Assembly: GCA_964427175.1 (NCBI GenBank)
Contig: CAYRTP010000074.1
Location: 1 to 11,136, forward strand
Reading direction: 5' to 3'
Length of the DNA stretch: 11,136 nt
DNA from: CAMEON01 sp964427175
Lineage (GTDB): Bacteria > Bacillota > Clostridia > Oscillospirales > CAG-272
Part shown: piece after piece, positions 1-6,975 of the stretch
Position numbering within the stretch: the stretch's first letter is position 1
How the letters are laid out: the number at the start of each line of letters is the position of its first letter
The notes under the pieces: model-generated
What the model saw: the letters and a program-made list of their open reading frames with translations, nothing else
Told to the model about the DNA's origin: nothing
Database searches by the model: none
Made by a program: the position numbers and the translations under genes

Positions 1-407
1 GAGGTGATGTTGAGGTCGAATACGAACTTCAATCCGCTCTCGTCGAGATCAAAGAAGGACTTGACCTCGTCGGACAGGTCGGGGGTCATGTACTCGTTGT
101 CGCAGGTCGCGCGGGGATTGTTACCGCCCGCACCGTTGATGAGCATATTCACCTTGCCCCACTTGGCGTGGACCGCCTCGGCGGCCTTGAGGATCTCGGC
201 CTTGTCCAGGCAGTTGGTGGGGATGGCCAGGGCGTTCTCGCCGATGGAAGCGGCGACGGTCTCGGCGGCCTCGGCGTTGATGTCCAAAAGGGCCACCATG
301 GCACCCGAAGCGGCCAGCGCACGGGCGAACTCGCTCATGAGCACGCCGCCGGCACCCGTGACGACGGCGACCTTGTCGGTCAGATCAATATTGAAAGGAA
401 GTTTCAT
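1..407 (-). CDS. SDR family oxidoreductase, D-mannonate oxidoreductase (fructuronate reductase) type, N-terminal part
   Basis: Only the first 135 residues are in the window; the gene runs off the left edge. It begins MKLPFNIDLTDKVAVVTGAG, a Rossmann-fold start with the glycine-rich cofactor motif TGAGGVL at residues 17-23. An Asp at residue 42, at the end of the second strand, usually favours NAD(H). The SDR motif NGAGG is at 91-95, and the segment SFFDLDESGLKFVFDLN follows. These segments are characteristic of the SDR-type enzymes that interconvert D-mannonate and D-fructuronate in hexuronate catabolism in Firmicutes and Bacteroidetes; I recognise the pattern but could not run a search. The catalytic Tyr-x-x-x-Lys lies outside the window. 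The start is supported by GAGG at 416-419, eight bases upstream. It is the fourth gene of the minus-strand glycosidase operon, 147 bases after the GH2 stop. Related polyol or gluconate dehydrogenases are the main alternative. Confidence 0.85.
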   Translation of the reverse strand, partial: MKLPFNIDLTDKVAVVTGAGGVLMSEFARALAASGAMVALLDINAEAAETVAASIGENALAIPTNCLDKAEILKAAEAVHAKWGKVNMLINGAGGNNPRATCDNEYMTPDLSDEVKSFFDLDESGLKFVFDLNIT

Positions 408-438
408 GGTAATTACCTCGTGATTGTATGAATTATGG

Positions 439-452
439 GGAGCGAAAGCTCC
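439..452. other. Small hairpin in the leader of the SDR gene
   Basis: GGAGC and GCTCC form a perfect 5-bp stem around a 4-base loop. The loop reads GAAA (GNRA type) on the plus strand and TTTC on the minus strand. It lies about 30 bases upstream of the SDR start in the mRNA sense. No T-tract follows, so it is not a terminator; a role in mRNA stability or processing is possible but unproven. Confidence 0.4.
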
Positions 453-497
453 GCAAAGAACTTTAAATAGGGAGACTTTTTGAAGGTTTTCGGAGTT

Positions 498-549
498 CCA
501 AGAACCCTTTTTCAAAAGGGTTCTTGGCGGGTGCAGGGCAGAGCCCTGC
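498..549. repeat. Double palindromic intergenic element between GH2 and SDR genes
   Basis: Two adjacent perfect hairpins fill the gap after the GH2 stop. The first pairs 498-511 with 514-527 (14 bp, CCAAGAACCCTTTT and its complement, loop of two bases). The second pairs GCAGGGC (533-539) with GCCCTGC (543-549) around AGA. No T-tract follows either hairpin on either strand, so this is not a standard intrinsic terminator, although the long stem may still slow polymerase or protect a 3' end. The combination looks like a dispersed palindromic repeat of gut Clostridia genomes; that identity is from memory. Confidence 0.6.
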
Positions 550-554
550 CTCTC

Positions 555-3500
555 TCACTCCCTGTTCACATTACACTCAATCAAACCTGCCACGGCTTCT
601 TCGCGGTGGTAGGTGTAGCGGTCGGAGAGGGGTTCGGTGGTGGAGGCGAAGGTTTGACGGGCGAGGGAGAGGGCGGTGGGATCGTCCGCGCCGGCGGTGA
701 GGGCGAAGGTAAAACGGAAGGCGTGGGGGCGGAGCTCGTAGCACTCCTCGGGGTTGGGTCCGCAGGAGTGACTGCCCAGACCGCGCATACGGTAGTCGAT
801 GTAGAGGTACTTTTCGGGGGTGCGCTTCAGCTCGTTGCGGTGGCGGGCGGCGATCAGATTCTTCATGGTGAAATCGTGGCAGGAGAAAGCAAAGGTGTCC
901 GAACCGATGACGGTCAGAGCCTTGTCACCGCCTTCGACCGTCACGAAACGGTTGTCGATGCGGGTACCGCACTCCTGGGGCACGTCGTAGAAGAAGTTCA
1001 TCTCGGAAATGGGCAGACTGTAGAGACCTACGGGACAATGGGACTTGCAATCGTTGTAGTTCTCGTCGGTGCCGCGTCCGTACCAGCGGGCGGTGGCGTA
1101 GTCCTCGGCCAGCTTGAAGCACACGCCCAGGCGGGGGAGGGTGTCAGGCATCCAGCCGTAGGGGGCTCCCTCGTACTCCACCTGCACCAGGCCGTCGGCG
1201 TAGATGCGGTAGACCAGCTTGACATTGAAGCCCGTGAATCGGGCGTAGATGGAGGCCTTGCCCGTTACGGTCAGGGTGATACAATCGGCGGTCTGCTCTG
1301 CCTCGGCGGTCTCGGCAAAAAACTTGAAGTCACCCAGGTAGATCTCGTTCCACTGATTGATCCAGCGGGGGAACAGGCTCACGATGCCGTCGTTGTCGAT
1401 GGGGGCGCGGTAGAAGTTCAGCTCCATCGGGCTGTCCAGAAGTACCTTTCCATCCTTCTCATAGTAGGACAAAAGGCCCTTGGAGACCTTGACGGTGAAG
1501 CTCTCGGCCTCTACCGTGAAGTCGGCGTTTCTCTGCTCCACCTTGGCGGCAAAGGAGGCGGGCGCGTAGGCCTCGGCAGGATTCTGACCCAGGCAGAACT
1601 GCTTGACACCGATCTCATAGCCCTGCTCGTCCTCGAAGGTCAGGTGGGCATAGTAGGTAGCACCGGGGGTGTCACCCAGCAGCTCGGTGGTCAGGGGCAG
1701 GGCGTAGGTCTCGTAGGGACGGATGGCGGGGAGGCGCATCTCGCCTGCCGAAATGGGGGTGTAGTCCTCGCGAATCTCCCACTTCATGGTCACGTAGTCC
1801 AGGGGACGGAAATCGTTGGTATTCGTGAGCATCAGCTTGCCGTCCCGCATGGTGACGTAGCAGGGGGAGTGGACGTTCTTGACCTCGTTCATGGAGGGCT
1901 TGGGGGTGAGGTCGGAGGTGAAGTAGCCGTCCATGGTGAAGTTGGACCAGTGGGGACGGTCTCCGAAGTCGCCGCCGTACTTGTAGAAGGGGGTTCCCTC
2001 CTCGTCCTCGGCGTAGAAGCCGTGGTTCTTAAACTCCCACAGGAATCCGCCGATGACGTGGCGATGGGTGTAGACGTAGTCCCAGGTGTCCTCCATGAGT
2101 CCGGGGCTGTTGCCCATGGCGTGGCCGTACTCCACCAGCACAACGGGGGCACCCTCCTCGGGGTAGCTCATGAGGGACTCCATGTTCATGTAACCGTTCA
2201 TACGGAAGCTGGAAACCTGGGGATTCCGATAATTCTCCACGGTATGGAACACGGGGATATGGGCACCCAGCCGCTCCCGCACGTAGCGGGCGCAGGCGCG
2301 GAGGTTCTCGCCGTCGCCGTGCTCGTTGCCCAGGGACCAAATGACGTTACAGGTCTCGTTCTTATTGCGTTCCACCATGCGCTGAATGCGGTTCATGAAG
2401 GTGGGGAGCCAGGATTCCTGCTTGGCGAGGAAGCCCTGATCGCCCGTGGCACCCGCGCTGCCGTGGGACTCGATGTCGCACTCGTCCATGACGTAAATAC
2501 CCAGCTCGGAGGCCACCTCGTAGAAGGCGGGGTGGTTGGGGTAGTGGGCCGTGCGGATGGCGTTGACGTTGAAATCCTTGAGGAGCTGCAGTTCCTTTTC
2601 AATGCGCTCCACCGTGATGGCGTGGCCGTTCTTGGGATCGTGCTCGTGGCGGTTGATGCCCTTGAGGGTGATGGGGGAGCCGTTGATCAGGAAGCGGTTG
2701 CCCTCCACGCGGAGATCGCGCAGGCCGATCTTCTTGGAGTGGATCTCCACCTCGGTGCCGTCCTTCACAAGAGTCATGTAGACGGGATAGAGGTAGGGGG
2801 TCTCGGCGTTCCAGTAAAGGGCATCGGGGATGGTAAACGAGCACTTGACCTGCTTTTCGGCGGGCATCTCGGCGGTCTGTCCCGCGATCTCCACGCGGAT
2901 GGACGCGCCTGCGTAGTCGGCATCCCACAGGGTCACCGTCACGTCCACGCGGTCGCCTTCGGTGGCAATTTCGTAATCCCATACCGACAGCTCGCCCGTC
3001 CGGATCAGCATCACGTCACGGAAAATGCCGCTGGCGGTGAGCATATCCTGGTTTTCCAGGTAGGTGCCGTCGCAGTAGGTAAAGACCTTGATGCAGAGGA
3101 GATTTTCGCCGTCCGCGAGGAAGCCGCTCACGTCGAACTCGGCGGCCAGGCGGCTTCCCTTGGAGAAGCCCACGTACTGACCGTTGAGGTAGACGTAGTA
3201 GGCACTGTCCACGCCTCCGAAGGAGAGGACGGCGCGGTCGGTCTTGGCGGCGGTGAAGGTACGGCGGTAATAGCCCACGGGGTTTTCGCAGGTGACGTAG
3301 GGGGGATTGAAGGGGATGGGGTAGTCCACGTTGGGGTAGAGGGGGTTGCTGTAGCCGTGGTACTGCCACATGGAGGGGACGGTCAGGGTGTCCCACTCGC
3401 TATCGTCGAAATCGGGCTTATAGAAATCGGCCAGGTCATCCTCGGTGCGCCAGGCAAAGCGGTAGTCTCCGCCCAGGTCCAGGACCATGTCGGCATCCGA

Positions 3501-3620
3501 CTTATTGCGGTAGTACACGTCTCTGCGGGTGGCGGGGAGAACAGCCACGCGGGGAGGCAGGGCGTTGACCTGGGGGATGGCGGGGTTACAGAGCTCGGGG
3601 TTGTTCATGTAGAGGTTCAT
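555..3620 (-). CDS. LacZ-type beta-galactosidase, glycoside hydrolase family 2
   Basis: A complete 1021-residue protein, the usual LacZ length. Domain order: N-terminal sugar-binding jelly roll (about 45-205), immunoglobulin-like domain (about 207-300), TIM barrel (about 302-590), linker beta domain (about 595-690) and the C-terminal Bgal small-chain fold (about 705-1000). Catalytic residues are visible: the acid/base Glu433 in IWSLGNEHGDG, the nucleophile Glu497 in VVLVEYGHAMGNSPG, and the metal-site Glu384 and His386 in DECDIESHG. IRTAHYPNHPAFY (355-367), FYRAPIDND (736-744) and YGRGTDENY (847-855) are further LacZ landmarks. The segment that carries the substrate Tyr in E. coli LacZ is unusual here (SFRMNGYMNMESL). 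There is no signal peptide, so it should cleave terminal beta-galactosides of imported oligosaccharides in the cytoplasm. AAAGGAG at 3627-3633, with six bases to the ATG, fixes the start. It is third in the minus-strand operon. The exact beta-glycoside substrate is not settled by the sequence. Confidence 0.93.
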   Translation of the reverse strand: MNLYMNNPELCNPAIPQVNALPPRVAVLPATRRDVYYRNKSDADMVLDLGGDYRFAWRTEDDLADFYKPDFDDSEWDTLTVPSMWQYHGYSNPLYPNVDYPIPFNPPYVTCENPVGYYRRTFTAAKTDRAVLSFGGVDSAYYVYLNGQYVGFSKGSRLAAEFDVSGFLADGENLLCIKVFTYCDGTYLENQDMLTASGIFRDVMLIRTGELSVWDYEIATEGDRVDVTVTLWDADYAGASIRVEIAGQTAEMPAEKQVKCSFTIPDALYWNAETPYLYPVYMTLVKDGTEVEIHSKKIGLRDLRVEGNRFLINGSPITLKGINRHEHDPKNGHAITVERIEKELQLLKDFNVNAIRTAHYPNHPAFYEVASELGIYVMDECDIESHGSAGATGDQGFLAKQESWLPTFMNRIQRMVERNKNETCNVIWSLGNEHGDGENLRACARYVRERLGAHIPVFHTVENYRNPQVSSFRMNGYMNMESLMSYPEEGAPVVLVEYGHAMGNSPGLMEDTWDYVYTHRHVIGGFLWEFKNHGFYAEDEEGTPFYKYGGDFGDRPHWSNFTMDGYFTSDLTPKPSMNEVKNVHSPCYVTMRDGKLMLTNTNDFRPLDYVTMKWEIREDYTPISAGEMRLPAIRPYETYALPLTTELLGDTPGATYYAHLTFEDEQGYEIGVKQFCLGQNPAEAYAPASFAAKVEQRNADFTVEAESFTVKVSKGLLSYYEKDGKVLLDSPMELNFYRAPIDNDGIVSLFPRWINQWNEIYLGDFKFFAETAEAEQTADCITLTVTGKASIYARFTGFNVKLVYRIYADGLVQVEYEGAPYGWMPDTLPRLGVCFKLAEDYATARWYGRGTDENYNDCKSHCPVGLYSLPISEMNFFYDVPQECGTRIDNRFVTVEGGDKALTVIGSDTFAFSCHDFTMKNLIAARHRNELKRTPEKYLYIDYRMRGLGSHSCGPNPEECYELRPHAFRFTFALTAGADDPTALSLARQTFASTTEPLSDRYTYHREEAVAGLIECNVNRE

Positions 3621-3655
3621 GGAGGGCTCCTTTTATTTTTTTATGGGGGAGGGGG

Positions 3656-3711
3656 AGATACGAGATACGAGATACAAGATACAAGATACAAGATACAAGT
3701 GACAAGTTACA
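3656..3711. repeat. Heptanucleotide tandem array, AGATACA family
   Basis: Eight consecutive 7-base units: AGATACG twice (3656-3669), AGATACA four times (3670-3697), then AGTGACA (3698-3704) and AGTTACA (3705-3711). The array sits in the GDPD to GH2 gap, upstream of the GH2 ribosome binding site. It is partly inverted relative to the array at 3743-3764, so the minus-strand transcript could fold the two arrays together. Such arrays can vary in length by slippage. Confidence 0.85.
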
Positions 3712-3742
3712 CGGAGATGTGAGACTCGGATAAATATATCTT

Positions 3743-3764
3743 TGTATCTTTGTATCTTGTCACT
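3743..3764. repeat. Inverted heptanucleotide copies, TGTATCT family
   Basis: TGTATCT (3743-3749), one T, TGTATCT (3751-3757), then TGTCACT (3758-3764). These are reverse complements of the AGATACA and AGTGACA units at 3656-3711. They lie just past the GDPD stop codon in the minus-strand sense. With the other array they form an imperfect stem around a loop of roughly 30 bases. Confidence 0.75.
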
Positions 3765-3768
3765 TTTT

Positions 3769-4548
3769 TCACTCCAAAATATGCGACGTGATGTAGTCCA
3801 CGCCCCATTCGACGTACTTTTCCGCGTCGGAGAGGAAATCTACGGTCCAGACGTTGAGCTTGATGCCGCGGGCGTGGCATCTCTTGACCAGGTCCTCGGT
3901 GACGTTGGAGAGGTGGACGTCCAGGTCGAAGCCTGCGGCGGCGACGCGGTCCAGGAATTCGTCCGAGGTATCCATACCGCCGTGGGTCAAAAACTGGACG
4001 GTCTGCCCGGGCTCACGGCGGCGGATCTCGGCCAGGTTCTCCCAGCCGAAGGAGATGAAGACCACGTGATCCAAATAATCCTGCTTACGGGCCACGTCCA
4101 GCATGATCTCGATCTCCTCGGGGCTGAAGCGGCCCTTGATCTCGGGGACGGCTACCTTGCCGTACTTCTTGCAGATGCGGATGTACTCCCCGAAGGAGGA
4201 GATGCGGAGGTCGGAGCGGGTGATTTCCTTCTCGTCCACGATGCCGTACTCCTCCATACCGAAGAATTCGCGGCGGTCATAGCGGGTGTACTGCAAAAGC
4301 TCGGCCCAGGTATGCTCCGAGACCTTGACATCCACGCCCACCGATTCCAGGAGGTTATCGTCATGGATGAGGACGATCTCCTTGTCCTTGGTGACCTGCA
4401 GGTCCACCTCGATGCCCCAGTAGGAGCGGTTGCCCGCGGCGACCGTGCCCGCCAGGGTGTTGGGAGTTTCGAAGCCCTCCAGCCCCGCGTGGGCGATCAT
4501 GAGGGTGTTTTGTTTATTGAGTTTGATAGTGTCCTTGATGGTGACCAT
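3769..4548 (-). CDS. Glycerophosphodiester phosphodiesterase-like protein (GDPD fold) lacking the HR-motif arginine
   Basis: A 259-residue protein with the GDPD TIM-barrel pattern and no signal peptide or membrane segment. The family signature is HR(x)nExD(x)nH. Here His20 is followed by Ala21 in IAHAGLEGFETPNTL, GIEVDLQ supplies Glu47 and Asp49, VLIHDDN supplies His62, and AVPEIKG supplies the third metal-type Glu136. The Arg normally next to the first His is therefore Ala, and the usual (P/R)ENT is TPNT. Known members hydrolyse glycerophosphodiesters to glycerol-3-phosphate and an alcohol. With the phosphate-binding Arg missing, activity or substrate may differ; this is inference. AAAAGGAGA at 4557-4564, eight bases before the ATG, supports the start. 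It is the second gene of the operon, between two glycosidases, 100 bases after GH78 and 148 before GH2. It may act on a phosphorylated or phosphodiester-linked glycan, but nothing here proves that. Confidence 0.82.
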   Translation of the reverse strand: MVTIKDTIKLNKQNTLMIAHAGLEGFETPNTLAGTVAAGNRSYWGIEVDLQVTKDKEIVLIHDDNLLESVGVDVKVSEHTWAELLQYTRYDRREFFGMEEYGIVDEKEITRSDLRISSFGEYIRICKKYGKVAVPEIKGRFSPEEIEIMLDVARKQDYLDHVVFISFGWENLAEIRRREPGQTVQFLTHGGMDTSDEFLDRVAAAGFDLDVHLSNVTEDLVKRCHARGIKLNVWTVDFLSDAEKYVEWGVDYITSHILE

Positions 4549-4583
4549 GGAATGTTCTCCTTTTATGTGATTGAATGGGGGCG

Positions 4584-4619
4584 GAACGGCGGGAGGAGCA
4601 AGCCCCTCCCCAACCGTTC
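4584..4619. other. Intercistronic stem-loop between GH78 and GDPD genes
   Basis: On the minus-strand transcript GAACGG pairs with CCGTTC (4614-4619 with 4584-4589), and inside it GGGAGG pairs with CCTCCC (4605-4610 with 4591-4596), around an 8-base loop. No T-run follows. It therefore looks like a processing or stability hairpin rather than a terminator, and could set different levels of the upstream and downstream cistrons. Confidence 0.55.
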
Positions 4620-4625
4620 ATTTAC

Positions 4626-4653
4626 TGTCGCTTGTCACTTGTCACTCGTCACT
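4626..4653. repeat. Heptanucleotide array, TGTCACT family, overlapping the GH78 stop codon
   Basis: Four 7-base units: TGTCGCT (4626-4632), TGTCACT (4633-4639), TGTCACT (4640-4646) and CGTCACT (4647-4653). In the minus-strand sense these are AGTGACR units, the same family as at 3698-3704 and 3758-3764. The GH78 stop TGA (4649-4651) lies inside the last unit, so the array starts within the coding sequence. Confidence 0.75.
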
Positions 4654-6769
4654 TCACTATGACCGTGACCTCGTCGGGATGGGTGATCCTGGGCTCCTCG
4701 CCCGCCTTCATTTCGACCGTGACCTTGCCGTAGGGGGTCATGAGCTGGGTCTTGGCGTGGCCGAAGCCCAACAAGCTCGGGGAGAGGGTCAGCGACTTCA
4801 TGCCGGGCTCGGTGACCGCCAGGCCCATGAGGGCCTTGGGGAGGGAGTAGAGGGGGGTGCCGCCCCAGGCGTGGCTGTGGTCGAAGCCGTAGCCGGGCTC
4901 GGGGGCTACGAAGCCCTCCACCAGGCCCTTGGGACAGTCCTTGGTGGGCGCGATCCAGCGTTCGGCCAGCTTGCGGGTATAGGTCTCCCGCAGGCCCAGG
5001 CGGTAGACCGCCTCGAACAAATAGTGGGTGAAGTAGGGCTGGTAGTCCCCCTCGATCTCACCCGCCATGATCTTGCGGACCAGCTCGCGGGCGGTTTCGT
5101 CATCGCAGACACCGAAGCAGGCGGCCAGGATGTTGGAGTGGTTGAGGTAGTACCGCTTCTCGACGTTCTGAGGCATCCAGCCGCAGAGCAGGTGCTCGGG
5201 GGTGGGGGTGTTCAGACCCTCGAAGTAGATGCCTCGCTCGGGGTCGAACAGGTGTTCATTGATGGCGGCGCAGAGGGCCTCGCGGCGGGTGAGGCAATCC
5301 TTCCCTGCCTCGGGCAGGCCCAGCTCACCGAAGATCTTGGCGGCGGATTCCAGGGCTCCCGCGTAGAACATATTGAGCACGCTCTGACCCAGGGCCTTGG
5401 GGGGATGGTGCATGGAGATGCCGTCGATGAAGATCCAGTCCACGAACATATAGTCGGGGGGATTCTCCACCAGGCCGTTGTCCCCCAGGTAGCCCGCAAA
5501 GCGGCCCAGGAGCTTCTCCAGGCCGTCGCGGCAACGCTCCAGCAGGGCCACGTTGCCCGTAACCAGGTAGGTATCCCACAGCATCCGCACCCAAATGAGG
5601 CTATAGGTGGTATGGAACATCCGTCCGTCGTGGTTTTCCAGCATGACGGCGGTGCGGACCAGGTCGAACTCAGAGAGGCGCATATCGCCGTAGGAGAACC
5701 AGGTCATGAGGCTTTCAATATTATAGTCGCCGGTGCAGGCCAGGGGCTCGCAGTGGCGGGGGCTGTCCAGGTGGTGGGTCTGACGGCAGATCTTGAGGGT
5801 ATGGGCGCAGGTGTTCAGCACCAGGTTGATATCCTCGTCATCGGTCACCGTCTCGGCCATATCGGTGACGGGGTAGTGGGTGGAGACAAGGGTGACGGTC
5901 AGCTCGGCGGGGGTATCGGCGCGGTTCTCGGCGTTGACTATGAGGTGGCCCGCGCTGTGCATGACGAAGCCGCGGTACTCGCCGTCACGGTCAAAGACCA
6001 CGGTGGCGCGGCTTCCGCCCTCGCCCGTCTCACAGCATCGGATGGCAGCCTCCACCTCGCCCTCGGCGCGGGCGGTGACGCGGATAAAGCCCGCCCAGAT
6101 GCGGTCGAATTCCAGGGTCACCTCGCGGGACTCGCGGGGGGCCAGGGTGATGGTAGCGTTAGGGGCCACCAGCTCCTCCTCGGTACGGACGGGGATGGGG
6201 GCGGTCTCGGTGTGCCAGATGTTCTCGGTCACCTCGGCGGGGGTGAACTCGTCGGGGGAGATACGGCCGTCGAAAGTATTTGGGAATACGTAGGCACCGT
6301 TTCGGCGGGCCAGCCAGGTCTCGTCGGTGGTGACGGTCTCGAGCGAGCCGTCCTCCAGGGTGAGGATGGCCGAGAGCATGAATCCGCCGTGGCCGCGGGA
6401 GTAGTCGCAGATCTGGGCGGGCATCATGCGAACGGTGGCGAAGAAGTCCAGGGTATCGGACATGGGCGCGATGGTGATTTCGGAGGCGTAGAAGTTGGGG
6501 CGGACTACCTCGTTGTCACGGAAGTCACCGCCCACGCAGGCGGGGCCTGTGACCACTACTTCCCCGTTGCAGGAGAGGCGGAACAGGGTATCGCCGCTGA
6601 CGCGGAGGTCGGCCTTGACCACCTTTTTGGGGAAGGTATAAGTGCGCTTGAAGTCGGCCACGGTGTGGTTGCCCTTGGACTGGTCCAAGAAGCCGCTGTA
6701 TATGGTAGTCTGATGATCGGGGTACTGCTCGCGGGGGAGCCAGATCCAGTTTTCGACGTGTTGGTTCAT
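4649..6769 (-). CDS. Alpha-L-rhamnosidase-like glycoside hydrolase (GH78 type)
   Basis: A complete 706-residue protein without a signal peptide. The N-terminal half (about 1-300) is beta-rich, as in the accessory jelly-roll domains of GH78, and is followed by an alpha/alpha six-hairpin barrel (about 305-640) and a short C-terminal beta domain. The core motif DSPRHCEPLACTGDYNIE (335-352) corresponds to the GH78 pattern D-C-P-x-R-x-E-R-x-G-W-x-G-D and keeps its acidic residues as Asp335, Glu341 and Asp348. The flanking Arg, Gly and Trp positions are changed. FDHSHAWGGTPLYSL (629-643) matches the conserved His-x-Trp segment near the end of the barrel. The family removes terminal alpha-L-rhamnose. 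The divergent core means another alpha-glycoside is possible. AAAGGA lies seven bases before the ATG. It is the first gene of the operon, about 40 bases downstream of the predicted transcription start. Confidence 0.82.
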   Translation of the reverse strand: MNQHVENWIWLPREQYPDHQTTIYSGFLDQSKGNHTVADFKRTYTFPKKVVKADLRVSGDTLFRLSCNGEVVVTGPACVGGDFRDNEVVRPNFYASEITIAPMSDTLDFFATVRMMPAQICDYSRGHGGFMLSAILTLEDGSLETVTTDETWLARRNGAYVFPNTFDGRISPDEFTPAEVTENIWHTETAPIPVRTEEELVAPNATITLAPRESREVTLEFDRIWAGFIRVTARAEGEVEAAIRCCETGEGGSRATVVFDRDGEYRGFVMHSAGHLIVNAENRADTPAELTVTLVSTHYPVTDMAETVTDDEDINLVLNTCAHTLKICRQTHHLDSPRHCEPLACTGDYNIESLMTWFSYGDMRLSEFDLVRTAVMLENHDGRMFHTTYSLIWVRMLWDTYLVTGNVALLERCRDGLEKLLGRFAGYLGDNGLVENPPDYMFVDWIFIDGISMHHPPKALGQSVLNMFYAGALESAAKIFGELGLPEAGKDCLTRREALCAAINEHLFDPERGIYFEGLNTPTPEHLLCGWMPQNVEKRYYLNHSNILAACFGVCDDETARELVRKIMAGEIEGDYQPYFTHYLFEAVYRLGLRETYTRKLAERWIAPTKDCPKGLVEGFVAPEPGYGFDHSHAWGGTPLYSLPKALMGLAVTEPGMKSLTLSPSLLGFGHAKTQLMTPYGKVTVEMKAGEEPRITHPDEVTVIVK

Positions 6770-6817
6770 AGCGAAGTCCTTTCTGTGAGGGAGTATGAGG
6801 GGCTGGACAGTATTTGT

Positions 6818-6846
6818 ATTATATCACAATTCACGAAGGATTTCAA
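6818..6846 (-). promoter_or_regulatory. Sigma-A promoter of the glycosidase operon
   Basis: On the minus strand TTGAAA (6841-6846) and TATAAT (6818-6823) are separated by exactly 17 bases. TG sits one base upstream of the -10, giving an extended -10. Transcription would start near 6811, about 40 bases before the GH78 start codon. The half-sites TTGT and ACAA flank the -10 symmetrically and might be part of an operator, but that is weak. Confidence 0.85.
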
Positions 6847-6883
6847 TAGATTTTCGGGTATTTTATGGGAATTTTGACAAAGA

Positions 6884-6971
6884 ATGAATTGCCCTTCGGG
6901 CATGAATTGGCTTGGCCATGAATTGCCCCGAGGCGCGGGGCCTCGGGTCATGAATTGCGCCCGTTAGGCGC
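6884..6971. repeat. Array of four hairpins separated by the conserved box ATGAATTG
   Basis: The 8-base box ATGAATTG occurs four times (6884-6891, 6902-6909, 6918-6925, 6950-6957). Each copy is followed by a different hairpin: GCCC-TTC-GGGC (6891-6901), GGC-TTG-GCC (6909-6917), CCCGAGGC-GCGGG-GCCTCGGG (6927-6947) and GCGCC-CGTTA-GGCGC (6957-6971). The boxes are identical while the hairpins differ in sequence and length, so it is not a simple tandem repeat. It lies between the stop of the small minus-strand gene and the glycosidase promoter, and may serve as a transcription boundary. Confidence 0.75.
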
Positions 6972-6975
6972 GTGG

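Noticed and set aside
4..423. Plus-strand open frames opposite the SDR gene
   Set aside because: The minus strand encodes a clear Rossmann start with a ribosome binding site; the plus frames are mirrors.
480..3722. Plus-strand 1080-residue open frame opposite the GH2 gene
   Set aside because: Its translation is low-complexity Gly/Val/His/Glu-rich with no domain. It arises because GC-rich codon use keeps the opposite frame open, while the minus strand has complete LacZ motifs.
3742..4662. Plus-strand 306-residue open frame opposite the GDPD gene
   Set aside because: Mirror of the GDPD coding strand; the start lies in the heptanucleotide repeats and no domain is visible.
4571..6877. Plus-strand 768-residue open frame opposite the GH78 gene
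   Set aside because: Same antisense mirror effect: Gly/Val/Gln-rich, no recognisable motif and no ribosome binding site.
6884..6971. CRISPR array
   Set aside because: The repeated box is only 8 bases and the intervening segments are palindromic hairpins of 9-24 bases, not unique spacers of constant length; no cas gene is visible.
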